A DNA stretch of 47,657 nt. Source: Paracoccaceae bacterium (lineage in GTDB: Bacteria; Pseudomonadota; Alphaproteobacteria; Rhodobacterales; Rhodobacteraceae). Both the position numbers and the translations under genes were made by a program. Positions 1 through 8,788 of this stretch are shown one piece after another. The DNA is taken from NCBI GenBank assembly GCA_024742705.1, contig JANSXZ010000025.1, positions 1-47,657 of the forward strand. The letters are read 5' to 3'. Positions within the stretch are counted from its first letter, which is position 1. Every line of letters begins with the position of its first letter. Under the pieces are notes generated by a model that did no database searches, had not been told where the DNA came from, and saw only the letters and a program-made list of their open reading frames with translations.

Positions 1-86
1 GCCAGGTCGCCGAGCTTCAGATCCGTGTCGCCGTCATGAATGGCTTCACCGCGATCGGCATACCCGTGACCAAGGCGGTGGGATAA
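1..86 (+). CDS. 3' end of an unidentified CDS (partial)
   Basis: A reading frame runs open from the left edge (codons in phase with position 3) and stops at TAA 84-86, only 2 bases before the GTG of the integrase. About 27 codons are visible, ending in residues ...PVTKAVG. The tight spacing and shared strand suggest co-transcription with the integrase, which is where small excisionase or control genes often sit, but the visible fragment is too short to assign a family. Whether it is a real gene depends on sequence left of the window. Confidence 0.45.
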   Translation, partial: QVAELQIRVAVMNGFTAIGIPVTKAVG

Positions 87-88
87 GT

Positions 89-1174
89 GTGTCCGGGGAA
101 AGGGGTAGCTTGACCATCAGCCGATTTGTGCAACAGAGCCGGGTACACCGAGTCCGGCGTAGGCTGGCGAGCGGAAAGAGCCGGTTTCACTTTTACGCTT
201 GGCGCGGGCGGGGCGCGCCGAAGTTCTGGGAGGATGACCGGCGCGTCCCGACCGATCCCGAATTCTTCGTCGCGTTCGCCGAAGCGGTCCGGCGTCCGGT
301 TCCCGCGAAGTACATGGTGCCGCAGATGGTGGACGACTGCCTGTCAAGCACCGCGATGCCAAAGAGTCCACGGTCCCAAGCCGATCTTCGAAAGTGGGGC
401 CTGCGGTTCGCGGACCATTTCAAGGACGCTCCGGCCGTGATCTTCGAGGAGCGCGGCTCGCGCGGAGAGATGAACGCTTGGCGCGCATTGTGGAAGCACT
501 CGCCAAAGCAGCATGACATGGCAGGAACCCACGCGGTTAGGATCCTCAATTGGGCCGTTCAGGAGGGCAAGCTCGCCGAGCATCATTGCCACAAGCTGCA
601 CCGGCTCTATGAGGTGGACCGGTCGGAAATCGTCTGGTCGCAGGCCGACCGGGAGGCCTTCGATGCTGTCGCCCCGGAATGGGTGCGCCGAATCCTTTGC
701 GCTGCTTGCGAAACCGGCCTGCGCCCGGCCGACCTGATCAAGCTGACCCCTGCCCATGTCGAGCATACCCCGCGGGGCCGTCGCCTGCGCGTCAGGACCA
801 ACAAGCGGAAGCGGCTGGCGCATATTCCGATCACCCCGGCTATGGCCGAGGTGATCGATACGACCCCGTCCGGCCGGTTGCTGATCCTGACGAATGCCAG
901 CGGCAATGCCCTGACACCGCATCGCGCCTCCGAAGGCGTCCGCCAGTGGCGTGACAAGGCCGGTTTGTCCGACGAGCTGCGGCTCTACGATGCGCGCGGG
1001 ACGGCCGCGACGCGGCTGCTCAACGCAGGGCTTTCGCTGGCCGAGATCGCCAACCACATGGGCTGGTCTGTGCGCTACGCCGCGAACGTGATCGAGCACT
1101 ACGCCCGCGTCTCACTCGACGAAACCGACGCCGTCCTGGTCAAGCTGGCGCAAGCGAAATGGGGTGCATCGTGA
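89..1174 (+). CDS. Tyrosine-type site-specific integrase
   Basis: This 361-residue protein has the C-terminal catalytic fold of the tyrosine recombinases, which cut and rejoin DNA at attachment sites to integrate or excise mobile elements. Visible catalytic residues are Arg212 (in ETGLRPADL), a basic strand near residues 233-240 (TNKRKR) that can supply the lysine, Arg303 (in LYDARGTAAT), Trp in the MGWS box, and the nucleophile Tyr338 (in IEHYAR). The usual His of the HxxR box is Asp here, and the later His is Trp, a substitution also known in Cre. The start is GTG with an AGT-rich upstream region and no strong ribosome-binding site. The gene ends 74 bases short of the 3' end of a tRNA-Cys, the classic position for an integrase that targets that tRNA. 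The tyrosine-recombinase call is firm; the exact subfamily is not. Confidence 0.93.
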   Translation: MSGERGSLTISRFVQQSRVHRVRRRLASGKSRFHFYAWRGRGAPKFWEDDRRVPTDPEFFVAFAEAVRRPVPAKYMVPQMVDDCLSSTAMPKSPRSQADLRKWGLRFADHFKDAPAVIFEERGSRGEMNAWRALWKHSPKQHDMAGTHAVRILNWAVQEGKLAEHHCHKLHRLYEVDRSEIVWSQADREAFDAVAPEWVRRILCAACETGLRPADLIKLTPAHVEHTPRGRRLRVRTNKRKRLAHIPITPAMAEVIDTTPSGRLLILTNASGNALTPHRASEGVRQWRDKAGLSDELRLYDARGTAATRLLNAGLSLAEIANHMGWSVRYAANVIEHYARVSLDETDAVLVKLAQAKWGAS

Positions 1175-1248
1175 ACAGAACTGTAAACGCCCTGGTAAAC
1201 GGCGCAGGCCGCGCACAAAGCCGTCTCAGCCAAGTCATTGATTTTAAA

Positions 1249-1322
1249 TGGAGGCGAGTACCGGAATCGAACCGGTGTACACGGATTTGCAATCCGCTGC
1301 GTAACCACTCCGCCAACTCGCC
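1249..1322 (-). tRNA. tRNA-Cys (anticodon GCA)
   Basis: Read on the minus strand, this 74-base sequence folds as a tRNA. The acceptor stem GGCGAGT pairs with ACTCGCC, the T arm contains GGTTCGATTCC, and the anticodon loop is TTGCAAA with anticodon GCA. The discriminator is T (U), and the CCA end is encoded at 1249-1251. The gene is intact. Its 3' end faces the integrase, so it is the likely attachment site of the element to the left, with the 3' part of the tRNA regenerated by integration. Confidence 0.97.
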
Positions 1323-1857
1323 GAAGCCAAGAATTGCATAGGGTTTCTGCCCGGCAACTGCAAGGCCAGAACGACGGGTTGTCGGCCTTGTTTTCAGTTT
1401 CTCCCGCCGCAAGCCGCCCGGCCTGACTCGCATGAGCCCTGCACGCCGGCCCTGACCAGCCTCAGCCGCGGAAGAAACCCCCTGGGCCTTCGCGGCGTAC
1501 TTGCCCGCATCACCGCGGATTTCTGCCGCACCGGCACAGTCTCCAACGCGCCACCCTGTCGGGCGCGGGCTGCGGGGCCATGCATCTTACCTCCCAAACG
1601 TTTACGCTGGTGGCCAGGTCGGCGGCCCGCACAATCCGCCTGCCTTACGGCATCTCCGTCGCACACCGTAACCCGCCAATTCTCTCTCGCCGCGCCCGCT
1701 TTCCTTTCGCCACAAATATCCCCGCCGGAGGCTCCGACACCTGCCAGATGCGCGGCGCCACACCCCATGTCGCACAGCCCCCCAGCGACGCGAAAAAACC
1801 GTTGCCGCGCGACCGCGCCGGATGGTGCGGCCGGCACCCGGCGTGTATCAACTCCAT
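1323..1857. other. Long intergenic stretch without a supported gene
   Basis: These 535 bases lie between tRNA-Cys and the HAD phosphatase. Short open frames exist on both strands, but their translations are rich in Arg, Pro and Ala, match no family I recognise and run through the dispersed repeat at 1698-1734. Apart from that repeat I see no coding or RNA signal. It may carry promoters for the tRNA (leftward) and the phosphatase (rightward). Confidence 0.5.
1698..1734 (+). repeat. Dispersed intergenic repeat, copy A
   Basis: This 37-base stretch has the core AAATATCCCCGCCGGAGGC and matches copy B at 16434-16470 at 35 of 37 positions, differing only at two adjacent bases. Related but more diverged copies lie at 20861, 21684 and 39181. 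It sits in noncoding DNA upstream of the HAD phosphatase. Elements with this core are known to recur between genes in Rhodobacteraceae genomes; their function is not established. Confidence 0.8.
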
Positions 1858-2508
1858 ATGTCACAGCAACAGGCAATCCTCTTCGATCTCGACGGCACGC
1901 TGGTGCACAGCGCCCCGGACCTGCAAGGCGCGCTTAACGCCGCGCTGGTGGCGCTGGACCGCCGGCCGCTGGATCTCGACACCGTGGTCACGTTCATCGG
2001 CAACGGTGTCGAGAAACTGGTCATGCGGGGCCTGGAGGCCACCGGCGGGACCGGCACGCCGGCCGACCAGGCACATGCATTGGCGCTTTTCCACAGCCAC
2101 TATGATGCGCATCTTACCACGGCAACCCGGCTTTATCCCGGCGTGCGCGCCTGTCTCGAACGGCTGAGCGGCACCGGTCTGCCACTGGGGATCTGCACCA
2201 ACAAACCCGATGGGCCGGCCCGACGCATCTGTGCGGAGCTGGACCTGGCGCGCTACATGCGGGTTGTGCGCGGTGCGCGCCCCGACACCCCGAAGAAACC
2301 CGATCCCGCCGCTTTGCTGGCGGCGCTTGCGGATGTCGGCGTCACACCCGGCAACGCGATCTTCGTGGGCGACAGCAGCGTTGATTACCTGACGGCCGAA
2401 GCCGCCGGCGTGCCCTTCCGGCTGTTCACCGGCGGCTATCTCAACCGGCCGCTGCCCGCCGGCGCGAACCCGCCGCGCTTTGACGACTGGCACGCGCCGG
2501 GTTTCTGA
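1858..2508 (+). CDS. gph: HAD-family phosphoglycolate phosphatase-like protein
   Basis: This 216-residue HAD hydrolase has the catalytic motifs in order: FDLDGT (nucleophile Asp10, acid/base Asp12), CTNK (Thr114), Lys147 in KKPDP, and GDSSVD (Asp172, Asp176), with a helical cap between residues 18 and 90. The family dephosphorylates 2-phosphoglycolate, made by the Rubisco oxygenase reaction or by DNA repair, in the cytoplasm; other small phosphoesters are possible substrates. The ATG at 1858 was chosen over one at 1822 because it puts the HAD motif at its usual distance from the N-terminus. The gene converges with dctM, with only 9 bases between stops. The Gph name rests on length, cap type and motif spacing, so substrate specificity is an inference. 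Confidence 0.85.
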   Translation: MSQQQAILFDLDGTLVHSAPDLQGALNAALVALDRRPLDLDTVVTFIGNGVEKLVMRGLEATGGTGTPADQAHALALFHSHYDAHLTTATRLYPGVRACLERLSGTGLPLGICTNKPDGPARRICAELDLARYMRVVRGARPDTPKKPDPAALLAALADVGVTPGNAIFVGDSSVDYLTAEAAGVPFRLFTGGYLNRPLPAGANPPRFDDWHAPGF

Positions 2509-2517
2509 TGTCCCCGA

Positions 2518-3921
2518 TCAGCCCGCCAGCCGCGGCAGGTACAAGACAATCGACGGAAACGCCACCAGCAGCGCGATCGTCACGCCATCGGCAACGAAGA
2601 AGGGCGTCACACCCTTGAACACATCCTGAACGCTCAGATCGTCGCGTACGCCGGCAACGACAAAACAGTTCAGACCGATCGGGGGGGTGATCAGGCAGAA
2701 CTCGGCCATCTTGACGACCAGGATGCCGAACCAGATCGCGCACATGGGCCCGGACATGCCGAAGGCACTATCGGCAGCCGAGACATATTCGCCGCCGTTC
2801 AGCGCCATCACCGCCGGATATACCACAGGCAAGGTCAGCAGAAGCATCCCGATGGCATCCATGAACATGCCCAGCACCGCATAGGCCAGCAGGATGCACA
2901 CCAGGATCAGCATCGGCGATGCCTCGAGCGACGTGATCCAGTCCGAAAACGCGCCCGGCAAATCCGCGAAACCGAGAAAGCGCACATAGATCAGCACCCC
3001 CCAGATGATCGTGAAGATCATCACCGTCAGCTTGGCGGTTTCCAGAAGCGCCGACTTCAGTTCACCCCAGCGCATTCCGCGATAGAGCGCCATGACGAAC
3101 ACCACGAAGGCGCCCAAGGCGCCGCCTTCGGTGGGCGTGCCCCAGGCATCGCCGCCGAAGGGATTGTAGACGAAGCAGATGATGATCACGACGACAAAGA
3201 CAATGGGCAGCGCACCCGGCAGGGCCGCGAACCGCTGGCCCCAGGTGAAACCGCGCACCGGCGGGCCGACGTTCTTGAAGACCACTGCGATGCCGATGAT
3301 CATCACACCGTACACCACGGCCGAGAACATTCCCGGAATGAACCCCGCCAGCAACAGTTTTCCAACGTCCTGTTCCACGATGATCGCATAAATCACGAGG
3401 ATCGCCGAAGGCGGGATCAGCGACGCCAGCGTGCCGCCGGCCGCCACCACACCGGCGGCGAACTGTTTGTTATAGCCGATCTTCAGCATTTCGGGGATGG
3501 CGATGCGGGCGAACACGGCCGCCGTGGCCACCGATGCGCCCGACACGGCGGCAAAACCTGCGGTGGCAAAGATCGTCGATACGGCCAGCCCGCCCGGCAC
3601 CCAGGCGATCCAGCGTTTGGCCGCTTCGAACAGCGCCACGGTAAGGCCGGCGTAATAGGCAAGATAGCCGATCAGGATGAATGTGGGGATCAGCGAAAGC
3701 GCCTGGCTGGACACCTTCGAATGGGGCACCTGCCCGGCGGTCTTGATGCCCACGGTCATGGCCCAGCCGAGGTGTTCCATGCCGAAATTGCGCTTGGCCC
3801 AGAAGATCAGGATCAACCCGACCAGCCCCGCCAGACCGGCGGCAAAGGCCACGCGCATGCCAAGCACGACCATCACCAGCATCCCGGCGCTGACCCAAAG
3901 GCCGATATCTATCGGTTCCAT
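2518..3921 (-). CDS. dctM: TRAP transporter large permease (DctM subunit)
   Basis: This 467-residue, highly hydrophobic protein has about eleven to twelve predicted membrane segments. It carries typical DctM features, including the GMRVAFAAGLAGLVG start and the conserved glycine- and proline-rich segments near ASLIPPSAILVIYAI and TPPIGLNCFVV. DctM is the Na+-driven transmembrane subunit of TRAP importers and works with a small DctQ subunit and a periplasmic DctP. The ATG at 3921 is one base downstream of the dctQ stop, which indicates translational coupling; an ATG 57 bases further upstream would add an Arg-rich leader inside dctQ. It is the last gene of the dctP-dctQ-dctM operon. Confidence 0.96.
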   Translation of the reverse strand: MEPIDIGLWVSAGMLVMVVLGMRVAFAAGLAGLVGLILIFWAKRNFGMEHLGWAMTVGIKTAGQVPHSKVSSQALSLIPTFILIGYLAYYAGLTVALFEAAKRWIAWVPGGLAVSTIFATAGFAAVSGASVATAAVFARIAIPEMLKIGYNKQFAAGVVAAGGTLASLIPPSAILVIYAIIVEQDVGKLLLAGFIPGMFSAVVYGVMIIGIAVVFKNVGPPVRGFTWGQRFAALPGALPIVFVVVIIICFVYNPFGGDAWGTPTEGGALGAFVVFVMALYRGMRWGELKSALLETAKLTVMIFTIIWGVLIYVRFLGFADLPGAFSDWITSLEASPMLILVCILLAYAVLGMFMDAIGMLLLTLPVVYPAVMALNGGEYVSAADSAFGMSGPMCAIWFGILVVKMAEFCLITPPIGLNCFVVAGVRDDLSVQDVFKGVTPFFVADGVTIALLVAFPSIVLYLPRLAG

Positions 3922-3922
3922 C

Positions 3923-4555
3923 TTATTTGCCCCGCTCGGCCAGTTGTTCCGCCTCGGCCATCGCCTGCGCCGCCGCATCCTGAATCAGCGGCACCGCGAC
4001 CGGTTGCTCAAGCCCCAGAACGAAGGCCCGGCCATAACCCCAGATTTGCAGACAAAGCCGCAGGCACAGCACGCCGAAGGCCACCGGCGCCAGTAGTTTA
4101 GCCGGCCAGATCGGCAGGCCGATGTCAATCGAGCTGTCGCGGCTCCAAAGGGGCGCGTTCCAGTCGAAGCTGCGTTCGAAATGCGCCCAGCTGCCCCAGA
4201 CAAGGCAAACCATCAGGAACAGGATCAACAGCACCGATATCAGTTCGGCCATCCAGAGCGCCCGGCCCTTCAGCCGGCCGATCAGGATGTCCATGCGGAT
4301 GTGGGTGCCATCGCGCTGCACATAGGATATGCCCATGAAGGCGATCAACGGCATCACCGCCTCGACCCAATCGACATACCCCGGCAGGGGCATGTTGGCG
4401 GCATTGCGCCCACCAACCGAGATCACCGCCAGCACCATCAGCGAAAACACTGCCAGGCCGCTGACCAGAGCCAGAACGCGTTCGGCCGACAACAGGTTTC
4501 GGTCCAGACGGCTCAGCGCGCTGCCATCCTGCAGAACCGGGCTGCTTCCGGCCAT
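3923..4555 (-). CDS. dctQ: TRAP transporter small permease (DctQ subunit)
   Basis: This 210-residue protein has four predicted membrane helices, near residues 26-48, 62-82, 100-122 and 148-170. It also has the DctQ signature region around WVEAVMPLIAFMGISYVQRDGTHIRMDIL. DctQ stabilises the large DctM channel subunit in the inner membrane. An AAGGAG ribosome-binding site lies 7-8 bases before the ATG. It lies between dctP and dctM, and a strong 8-bp hairpin separates it from dctP. The substrate is set by DctP and cannot be read from this subunit. Confidence 0.95.
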   Translation of the reverse strand: MAGSSPVLQDGSALSRLDRNLLSAERVLALVSGLAVFSLMVLAVISVGGRNAANMPLPGYVDWVEAVMPLIAFMGISYVQRDGTHIRMDILIGRLKGRALWMAELISVLLILFLMVCLVWGSWAHFERSFDWNAPLWSRDSSIDIGLPIWPAKLLAPVAFGVLCLRLCLQIWGYGRAFVLGLEQPVAVPLIQDAAAQAMAEAEQLAERGK

Positions 4556-4595
4556 CGCATTGCTCCTTTTCGGGGGAAAGACGTCGGTTGTCGGC

Positions 4596-4615
4596 GGCCC
4601 CGCAACAGCGGGGCC
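4596..4615 (-). promoter_or_regulatory. Intercistronic hairpin between dctP and dctQ
   Basis: An 8-bp GC-rich stem (GGCCCCGC / GCGGGGCC) closes an AACA loop between the dctP stop and the dctQ ribosome-binding site. No T-run follows on the minus strand, so it is not a standard terminator. Hairpins in this position commonly block 3'-to-5' decay and allow the binding-protein message to outlast the permease message. That role is inferred here. Confidence 0.55.
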
Positions 4616-4628
4616 ACCGCGATCCGCA

Positions 4629-5645
4629 TCAGTTGCTGGCGCGGGTCGCTTCCAGCGTCGAGATCACCAGATCGTAGAGTTCCTGCGCCGGCAGACCTTG
4701 CGCCGACATGCTTTCGATCCAGGCGGCGCGCGCCGGATCGGCGGCGGCGGCGCGGAATTCGGCCAGGACTTCGTCCGAGATGGTAACCTTGGCCACGCCC
4801 TTTTCGGCCAACACGCTGTCCCAGCGTTGCAGCAGTTCGGCGTAGTTGGCCAGATAGTGATCGATGGCCTCGTCGATCGAGCTGTCCAGAGCGGCCTTGT
4901 GCTCGGGGCTCAGCATCTCGTAGGCGTCGGTGTTCACCACAACCGGGCAGTTGACGGTGCCGGGGTTCAGGTTCGCGGTCCACCAGTCGGCGCGGTTGAT
5001 CGTGCCGAACGACAGGTGCGCGTGCTGGGCAAAGGCGACGGTGTCGACCACGCCGGATTCCATCGCGTTGTAGGCTTCGGGCGCGGGAACCGAGGTGGGA
5101 ACACCGCCGACCGCCTTGAACGCCTCGCCCAGACCGCCGGTGGCGCGCACGCGCATTCCGTCGAAATCGGCCAGTTCGTCGCGCGGCTCGCCTGTGCCAA
5201 CCAGATTGTACTGCGGCATCGGCGAGGTCATCAGCAGCTTGGCGTTCCAGCGCGCCAGGTCGGCCTGCACGGCCGGATGCGCATAGACGGCATGGCTCAC
5301 GGCCACTTCCTCGGCCAGGTTGTTCACGCCGATGAACGGCAGTTCCAGAACGGTGATCGACGGGTTCTTGTCACGGTGATAGCCGGCGCAGAACTGCGCC
5401 ATCTCGAAGGCGCCGATCGAAATGCCGTCCAGATTCTCGCGCGGTTTCGACAATCCGCCATAGCTGACGTTGATCGTGAATTCGCCGCCGGTCTTCTCGC
5501 TGACCAGTTCGGCCAGCTTCTCGACGTGCTCGGTGAAAGCGCGCCGCTTTCCCCAGACCGAGGCGTTCCATTCCGTGGCCGAGGCTTCCGCGACGAATGC
5601 GAAACTTACGGCGGCCGCGACGGCGCCGGTCAGAATATTGTTCAT
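4629..5645 (-). CDS. dctP: TRAP transporter periplasmic binding protein (DctP subunit)
   Basis: This 338-residue protein has a Sec signal peptide, with cleavage likely after ASA at residue 23. A DctP-family fold follows, including the region around GMRVRATGGLGEAFKAVGG, which normally holds the Arg that salt-bridges a substrate carboxylate. It captures a ligand in the periplasm and hands it to DctQ/DctM. The ATG at 5645 has a GGGAGAG ribosome-binding site; an upstream in-frame ATG would place extra residues before the signal peptide. It is the first gene of a TRAP operon transcribed away from acs. The ligand is probably an organic acid, but the sequence does not identify it. Confidence 0.95.
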   Translation of the reverse strand: MNNILTGAVAAAVSFAFVAEASATEWNASVWGKRRAFTEHVEKLAELVSEKTGGEFTINVSYGGLSKPRENLDGISIGAFEMAQFCAGYHRDKNPSITVLELPFIGVNNLAEEVAVSHAVYAHPAVQADLARWNAKLLMTSPMPQYNLVGTGEPRDELADFDGMRVRATGGLGEAFKAVGGVPTSVPAPEAYNAMESGVVDTVAFAQHAHLSFGTINRADWWTANLNPGTVNCPVVVNTDAYEMLSPEHKAALDSSIDEAIDHYLANYAELLQRWDSVLAEKGVAKVTISDEVLAEFRAAAADPARAAWIESMSAQGLPAQELYDLVISTLEATRASN

Positions 5646-6078
5646 GAGTGTCTCTCCCTTTGGTGCAGCCCTTGACACGGACCGCTTGCGCGCAAACTAG
5701 CCCGCTGCGCCGGCGGTGCCAAGCCCCATCGGCATCCCCCGGGCGACTCGGCCGTGGCCCGGCGGCACGATATGTCGCAGCCCCGCACCCGTCCGACGCG
5801 GCGCACAGGTGTCCCGGCCGGGCCTGTCTGCGGCCCCGGAAAGCCGGCTCGCGTTTACACCTAAGCTGCTGCAATACATGGCATCTCTGAACCGGACCAA
5901 GAGCGAGGTTTACAATATTCGGCGCGTGCACAGAAAATGATTTACAAGGAAATCCTGTTATTTCGGCAACTTGTTCCCTTATTTTCAGCTTTGGTTATTA
6001 TCTCGGTCAATCCGGTCCCGCACGTCCACAGCACTGGTCAGGCGGGTCCATACCGAAGTCAAAGGGAGGAGCTTCGCC
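5646..6078. promoter_or_regulatory. Divergent control region between dctP and acs
   Basis: These 433 bases separate two divergent transcription units. The half next to dctP is GC-rich and the half next to acs is distinctly AT-rich. A plausible acs promoter is TTGTTC at 5971-5976 and TTATTA at 5995-6000, with 18 bases between. A second AT-rich patch with GTTTACA-like sequences lies at 5850-5945. I see no convincing gene; the acs frame stays open upstream to 5971 but lacks a good start there. Confidence 0.4.
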
Positions 6079-8040
6079 ATGCCCGACACCGTTCAGACCA
6101 CCGCCAAGACCTATCCGCCGTCCGCTGAATTGGCCGCAGGCGCGCATGTGGACGCTGCAACATACGACGCGATGTATGCAGCATCCCTGGCCGATCCCGA
6201 CGCATTCTGGGGCGAACACGGCAAGCGGATCGACTGGATCAAGCCCTACACTCAGGTCAAGGACATCAACTATGACCTGGGTTCGGTCAGCATCAAGTGG
6301 TATGCCGACGGCACGCTGAATGTCGCCGCCAACTGTATCGACAGGCATCTCGCCACCCGTGGCGATCAGACCGCGATCATTTTCGAACCCGACGATCCCA
6401 CCGAGGGCGCGCAGCACATCACCTACAAGGATCTGCACCGCAACGTGTGCAAGATGGCCAATGTGCTCACAGCGATGGGCGTGAGCAAGGGCGACCGTGT
6501 CGTCATCTATCTGCCGATGATCCCCGAAGCGGCCTATGCGATGCTGGCCTGCGCGCGCATCGGCGCGATCCACTCCATCGTTTTCGCCGGCTTTTCGCCC
6601 GACGCGCTGGGCGCGCGGGTCAATGGCTGCGACGCCAAGGTGGTGATCACCGCCGACGGCGCACCGCGCGGCGGGCGTGTCACCAACCTCAAGGACAATG
6701 TGAACCAGGCGCTGCTGCACGACACCGACGACGTGAAATGCCTTCTGGTCAAGCGCACCGGCCAGCAGATCGCATGGCGCGAGGGGCTGGATTTCTGGCT
6801 GCATGACGAGATCGAGAAAGTCGCGGACGATTGCGCGCCGGTCGAGGTCGGCGCCGAGGATCCCCTGTTCATTCTCTATACCTCCGGCTCCACCGGTCAG
6901 CCCAAGGGCGTGGTGCACACCACCGGCGGCTACCTTGTCTATGCCGCGATGACCCATGAAATCGTCTTCGATTACAAGGAAGGCGAGGTGTTCTGGTGCA
7001 CCGCCGATGTCGGCTGGGTCACCGGGCACAGCTATATCGTCTATGGCCCCCTGGCCAATGGCGCGACGACGCTGATGTTCGAAGGCGTGCCCACCTACCC
7101 CGATGCCAGCCGGTTCTGGCAGGTCTGCGAGAAGCACAAGGTGGCCCAGTTCTACACCGCGCCCACCGCGATCCGCGCGCTGATGGGCCAGGGCACCGGC
7201 TTTGTCGAAGGGTGCGATCTGTCCAGCCTGCGCGTCCTGGGCACGGTGGGCGAGCCGATCAACCCCGAGGCCTGGAACTGGTACAACGACGTGGTCGGCA
7301 AGGGCCGTTGCCCGATCGTTGACACCTGGTGGCAGACCGAAACCGGCGGCCACCTGCTGACCCCCCTGCCCGGAGCCCATGCCACAAAGCCGGGTTCGGC
7401 GATGAAGCCGTTCTTTGGCGTTCAGCCTGTGGTTCTGGATCCGACATCCGGCGAGGAAATCCACAGCTATCCCACCGAAGGCGTGCTGTGCATTAAAGAC
7501 AGCTGGCCCGGCCAGATGCGCACCGTCTGGGGCGATCACGAGCGCTTCGAAAAGACCTATTTCTCGGACTACAAGGGCTACTATTTCACCGGTGACGGCT
7601 GCCGCCGCGACGAGGATGGCGATTACTGGATCACCGGCCGCGTCGATGACGTGATCAACGTCTCGGGCCACCGCATGGGCACCGCCGAGGTCGAGAGCGC
7701 CCTGGTTGCGCATGCCAAGGTGGCCGAAGCCGCCGTGGTGGGCTATCCGCACGACATCAAGGGCCAGGGCATCTATTGCTATGTGACGCTGATGAACGGC
7801 GAAGAGCCTTCGGACGATCTGGTCAAGGAACTGCGGATGTGGGTGCGCAGCGAAATCGGCCCGATCGCATCGCCGGACGTGATCCAGTGGGCGCCCGGCC
7901 TGCCGAAAACCCGGTCGGGAAAGATCATGCGCCGTATCCTGCGCAAGATCGCCGAAAACGACTTTGGCGCGCTGGGCGACACCTCGACGCTGGCCGATCC
8001 TTCGGTGGTCGACGATCTGATCGCCAACCGCAAGGGCTGA
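6079..8040 (+). CDS. acs: Acetyl-CoA synthetase (AMP-forming)
   Basis: This 653-residue enzyme makes acetyl-CoA from acetate, ATP and CoA through acetyl-AMP in the cytoplasm. It has the AMP-binding motif [11 protein letters not shown] at residues 267-277, the hinge/A8 region around [17 protein letters not shown], and the C-terminal [11 protein letters not shown] with Lys615, the residue acetylated in the family to switch the enzyme off. The length matches the usual 650. The ATG at 6079 has a GGGAGGA ribosome-binding site 8-9 bases upstream and gives the family's N-terminus. It stands alone, with a divergent TRAP operon upstream and a strong terminator at 8071-8108. Neighbouring uptake genes would fit organic-acid use. 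Confidence 0.98.
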   Translation: MPDTVQTTAKTYPPSAELAAGAHVDAATYDAMYAASLADPDAFWGEHGKRIDWIKPYTQVKDINYDLGSVSIKWYADGTLNVAANCIDRHLATRGDQTAIIFEPDDPTEGAQHITYKDLHRNVCKMANVLTAMGVSKGDRVVIYLPMIPEAAYAMLACARIGAIHSIVFAGFSPDALGARVNGCDAKVVITADGAPRGGRVTNLKDNVNQALLHDTDDVKCLLVKRTGQQIAWREGLDFWLHDEIEKVADDCAPVEVGAEDPLFILYTSGSTGQPKGVVHTTGGYLVYAAMTHEIVFDYKEGEVFWCTADVGWVTGHSYIVYGPLANGATTLMFEGVPTYPDASRFWQVCEKHKVAQFYTAPTAIRALMGQGTGFVEGCDLSSLRVLGTVGEPINPEAWNWYNDVVGKGRCPIVDTWWQTETGGHLLTPLPGAHATKPGSAMKPFFGVQPVVLDPTSGEEIHSYPTEGVLCIKDSWPGQMRTVWGDHERFEKTYFSDYKGYYFTGDGCRRDEDGDYWITGRVDDVINVSGHRMGTAEVESALVAHAKVAEAAVVGYPHDIKGQGIYCYVTLMNGEEPSDDLVKELRMWVRSEIGPIASPDVIQWAPGLPKTRSGKIMRRILRKIAENDFGALGDTSTLADPSVVDDLIANRKG

Positions 8041-8070
8041 TCTGCGCCTCAGGCCGGAACGACAACGATG

Positions 8071-8108
8071 AAAACGGGGGGCGCCGCGGTCAGCGTGCCC
8101 CCTTTTTT
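8071..8108 (+). terminator. Rho-independent terminator of acs
   Basis: A GGGGGC stem arm (8077-8082) pairs with GCCCCC (8097-8102) and is followed directly by six T residues (8103-8108), with an A-tract upstream. It lies 30 bases after the acs stop. Its presence argues against starting the next gene at an upstream ATG (8068), because that reading would run through the terminator. Confidence 0.88.
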
Positions 8109-8280
8109 CGTTTTCCGGGGCGCGGCGCATCACCCCGCGGGCTTGCCGCGGCGCCGCATCGCCTTAAATCCGGCACATTGCACAGGTATGAAGGCGGCCA
8201 TGTTGAACCGAACCCATTTCAGTGGACAAGCGGTTTCGCCCGTGTCACCTGACCCCAAGGTCAGCCCACAGCGAGACGCG

Positions 8281-8778
8281 ATGTCCGAGCACGAGTTCAT
8301 TCCCGGCCCCGAAAACGGCCGCGCATTCCGCGATGCGCTGGGCTGTTACGGCACGGGTGTCACCATCGTGACCGCCATGACCGACGATGGCCCGCTGGGC
8401 ATGACGGCAAATTCCTTCGCATCCCTGTCGATGGACCCGCCGCTGGTCTTGTGGTCGCCGGCGAAGACATCGCGGCGGTACGACGGGTTCGCCCGGGCCG
8501 AACGGTTCTGCATTCATGTGGTGGCCGACACGCAACAGACGCTGGCCAACCATTTCGCACGTCAGGGTCACGGCTTCGATAAGGTCGAATGGCACCCCTC
8601 GGAAGATGGCACGCCCATCCTCGAAGGCGTTCTCGCAAGGTTCGAATGTCGGCAGGTTGCGCTGCACGATGGCGGAGATCACGGGCTGATCATCGGCCAT
8701 GTGCTGCGCGCGGCGCATCGCCCCGGCCAGGGCCTGATGTTCAAACGCGGGCAATACGGCGGTTTCTCGGGCGGCTGA
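8281..8778 (+). CDS. Flavin reductase-like domain protein
   Basis: This 165-residue protein belongs to the flavin reductase (FMN-binding split-barrel) family. Its N-terminal half has the recognisable CYGTGVTIVTA and GMTANSFASLSMDPPLVLWS segments that line the FMN/FAD pocket. Family members use NAD(P)H to reduce free flavin, usually for a partner monooxygenase, or act as flavin-binding oxidoreductases. No monooxygenase is adjacent, so its partner is unknown. The ATG at 8281 was chosen because it gives the standard family length and lies after the acs terminator; the ribosome-binding site (GCGAGA) is weak. The gene converges with the amidohydrolase, with 10 bases between stops. Confidence 0.85.
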   Translation: MSEHEFIPGPENGRAFRDALGCYGTGVTIVTAMTDDGPLGMTANSFASLSMDPPLVLWSPAKTSRRYDGFARAERFCIHVVADTQQTLANHFARQGHGFDKVEWHPSEDGTPILEGVLARFECRQVALHDGGDHGLIIGHVLRAAHRPGQGLMFKRGQYGGFSGG

Positions 8779-8788
8779 ACCCGGTCGC

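Noticed and set aside
1394..1876. Open frame of 160 codons on the minus strand between tRNA-Cys and gph
   Set aside because: It is rich in Arg, Gly and Ala, crosses repeat copy A, has no ribosome-binding site or domain, and overlaps the gph start.
6007..8133. A 708-codon open frame antisense to acs
   Set aside because: acs has all family motifs, and the antisense translation has none.
8068..8280. A longer start for the flavin reductase at 8068
   Set aside because: It would place the acs terminator inside the coding sequence and add an N-terminus not typical of the family.
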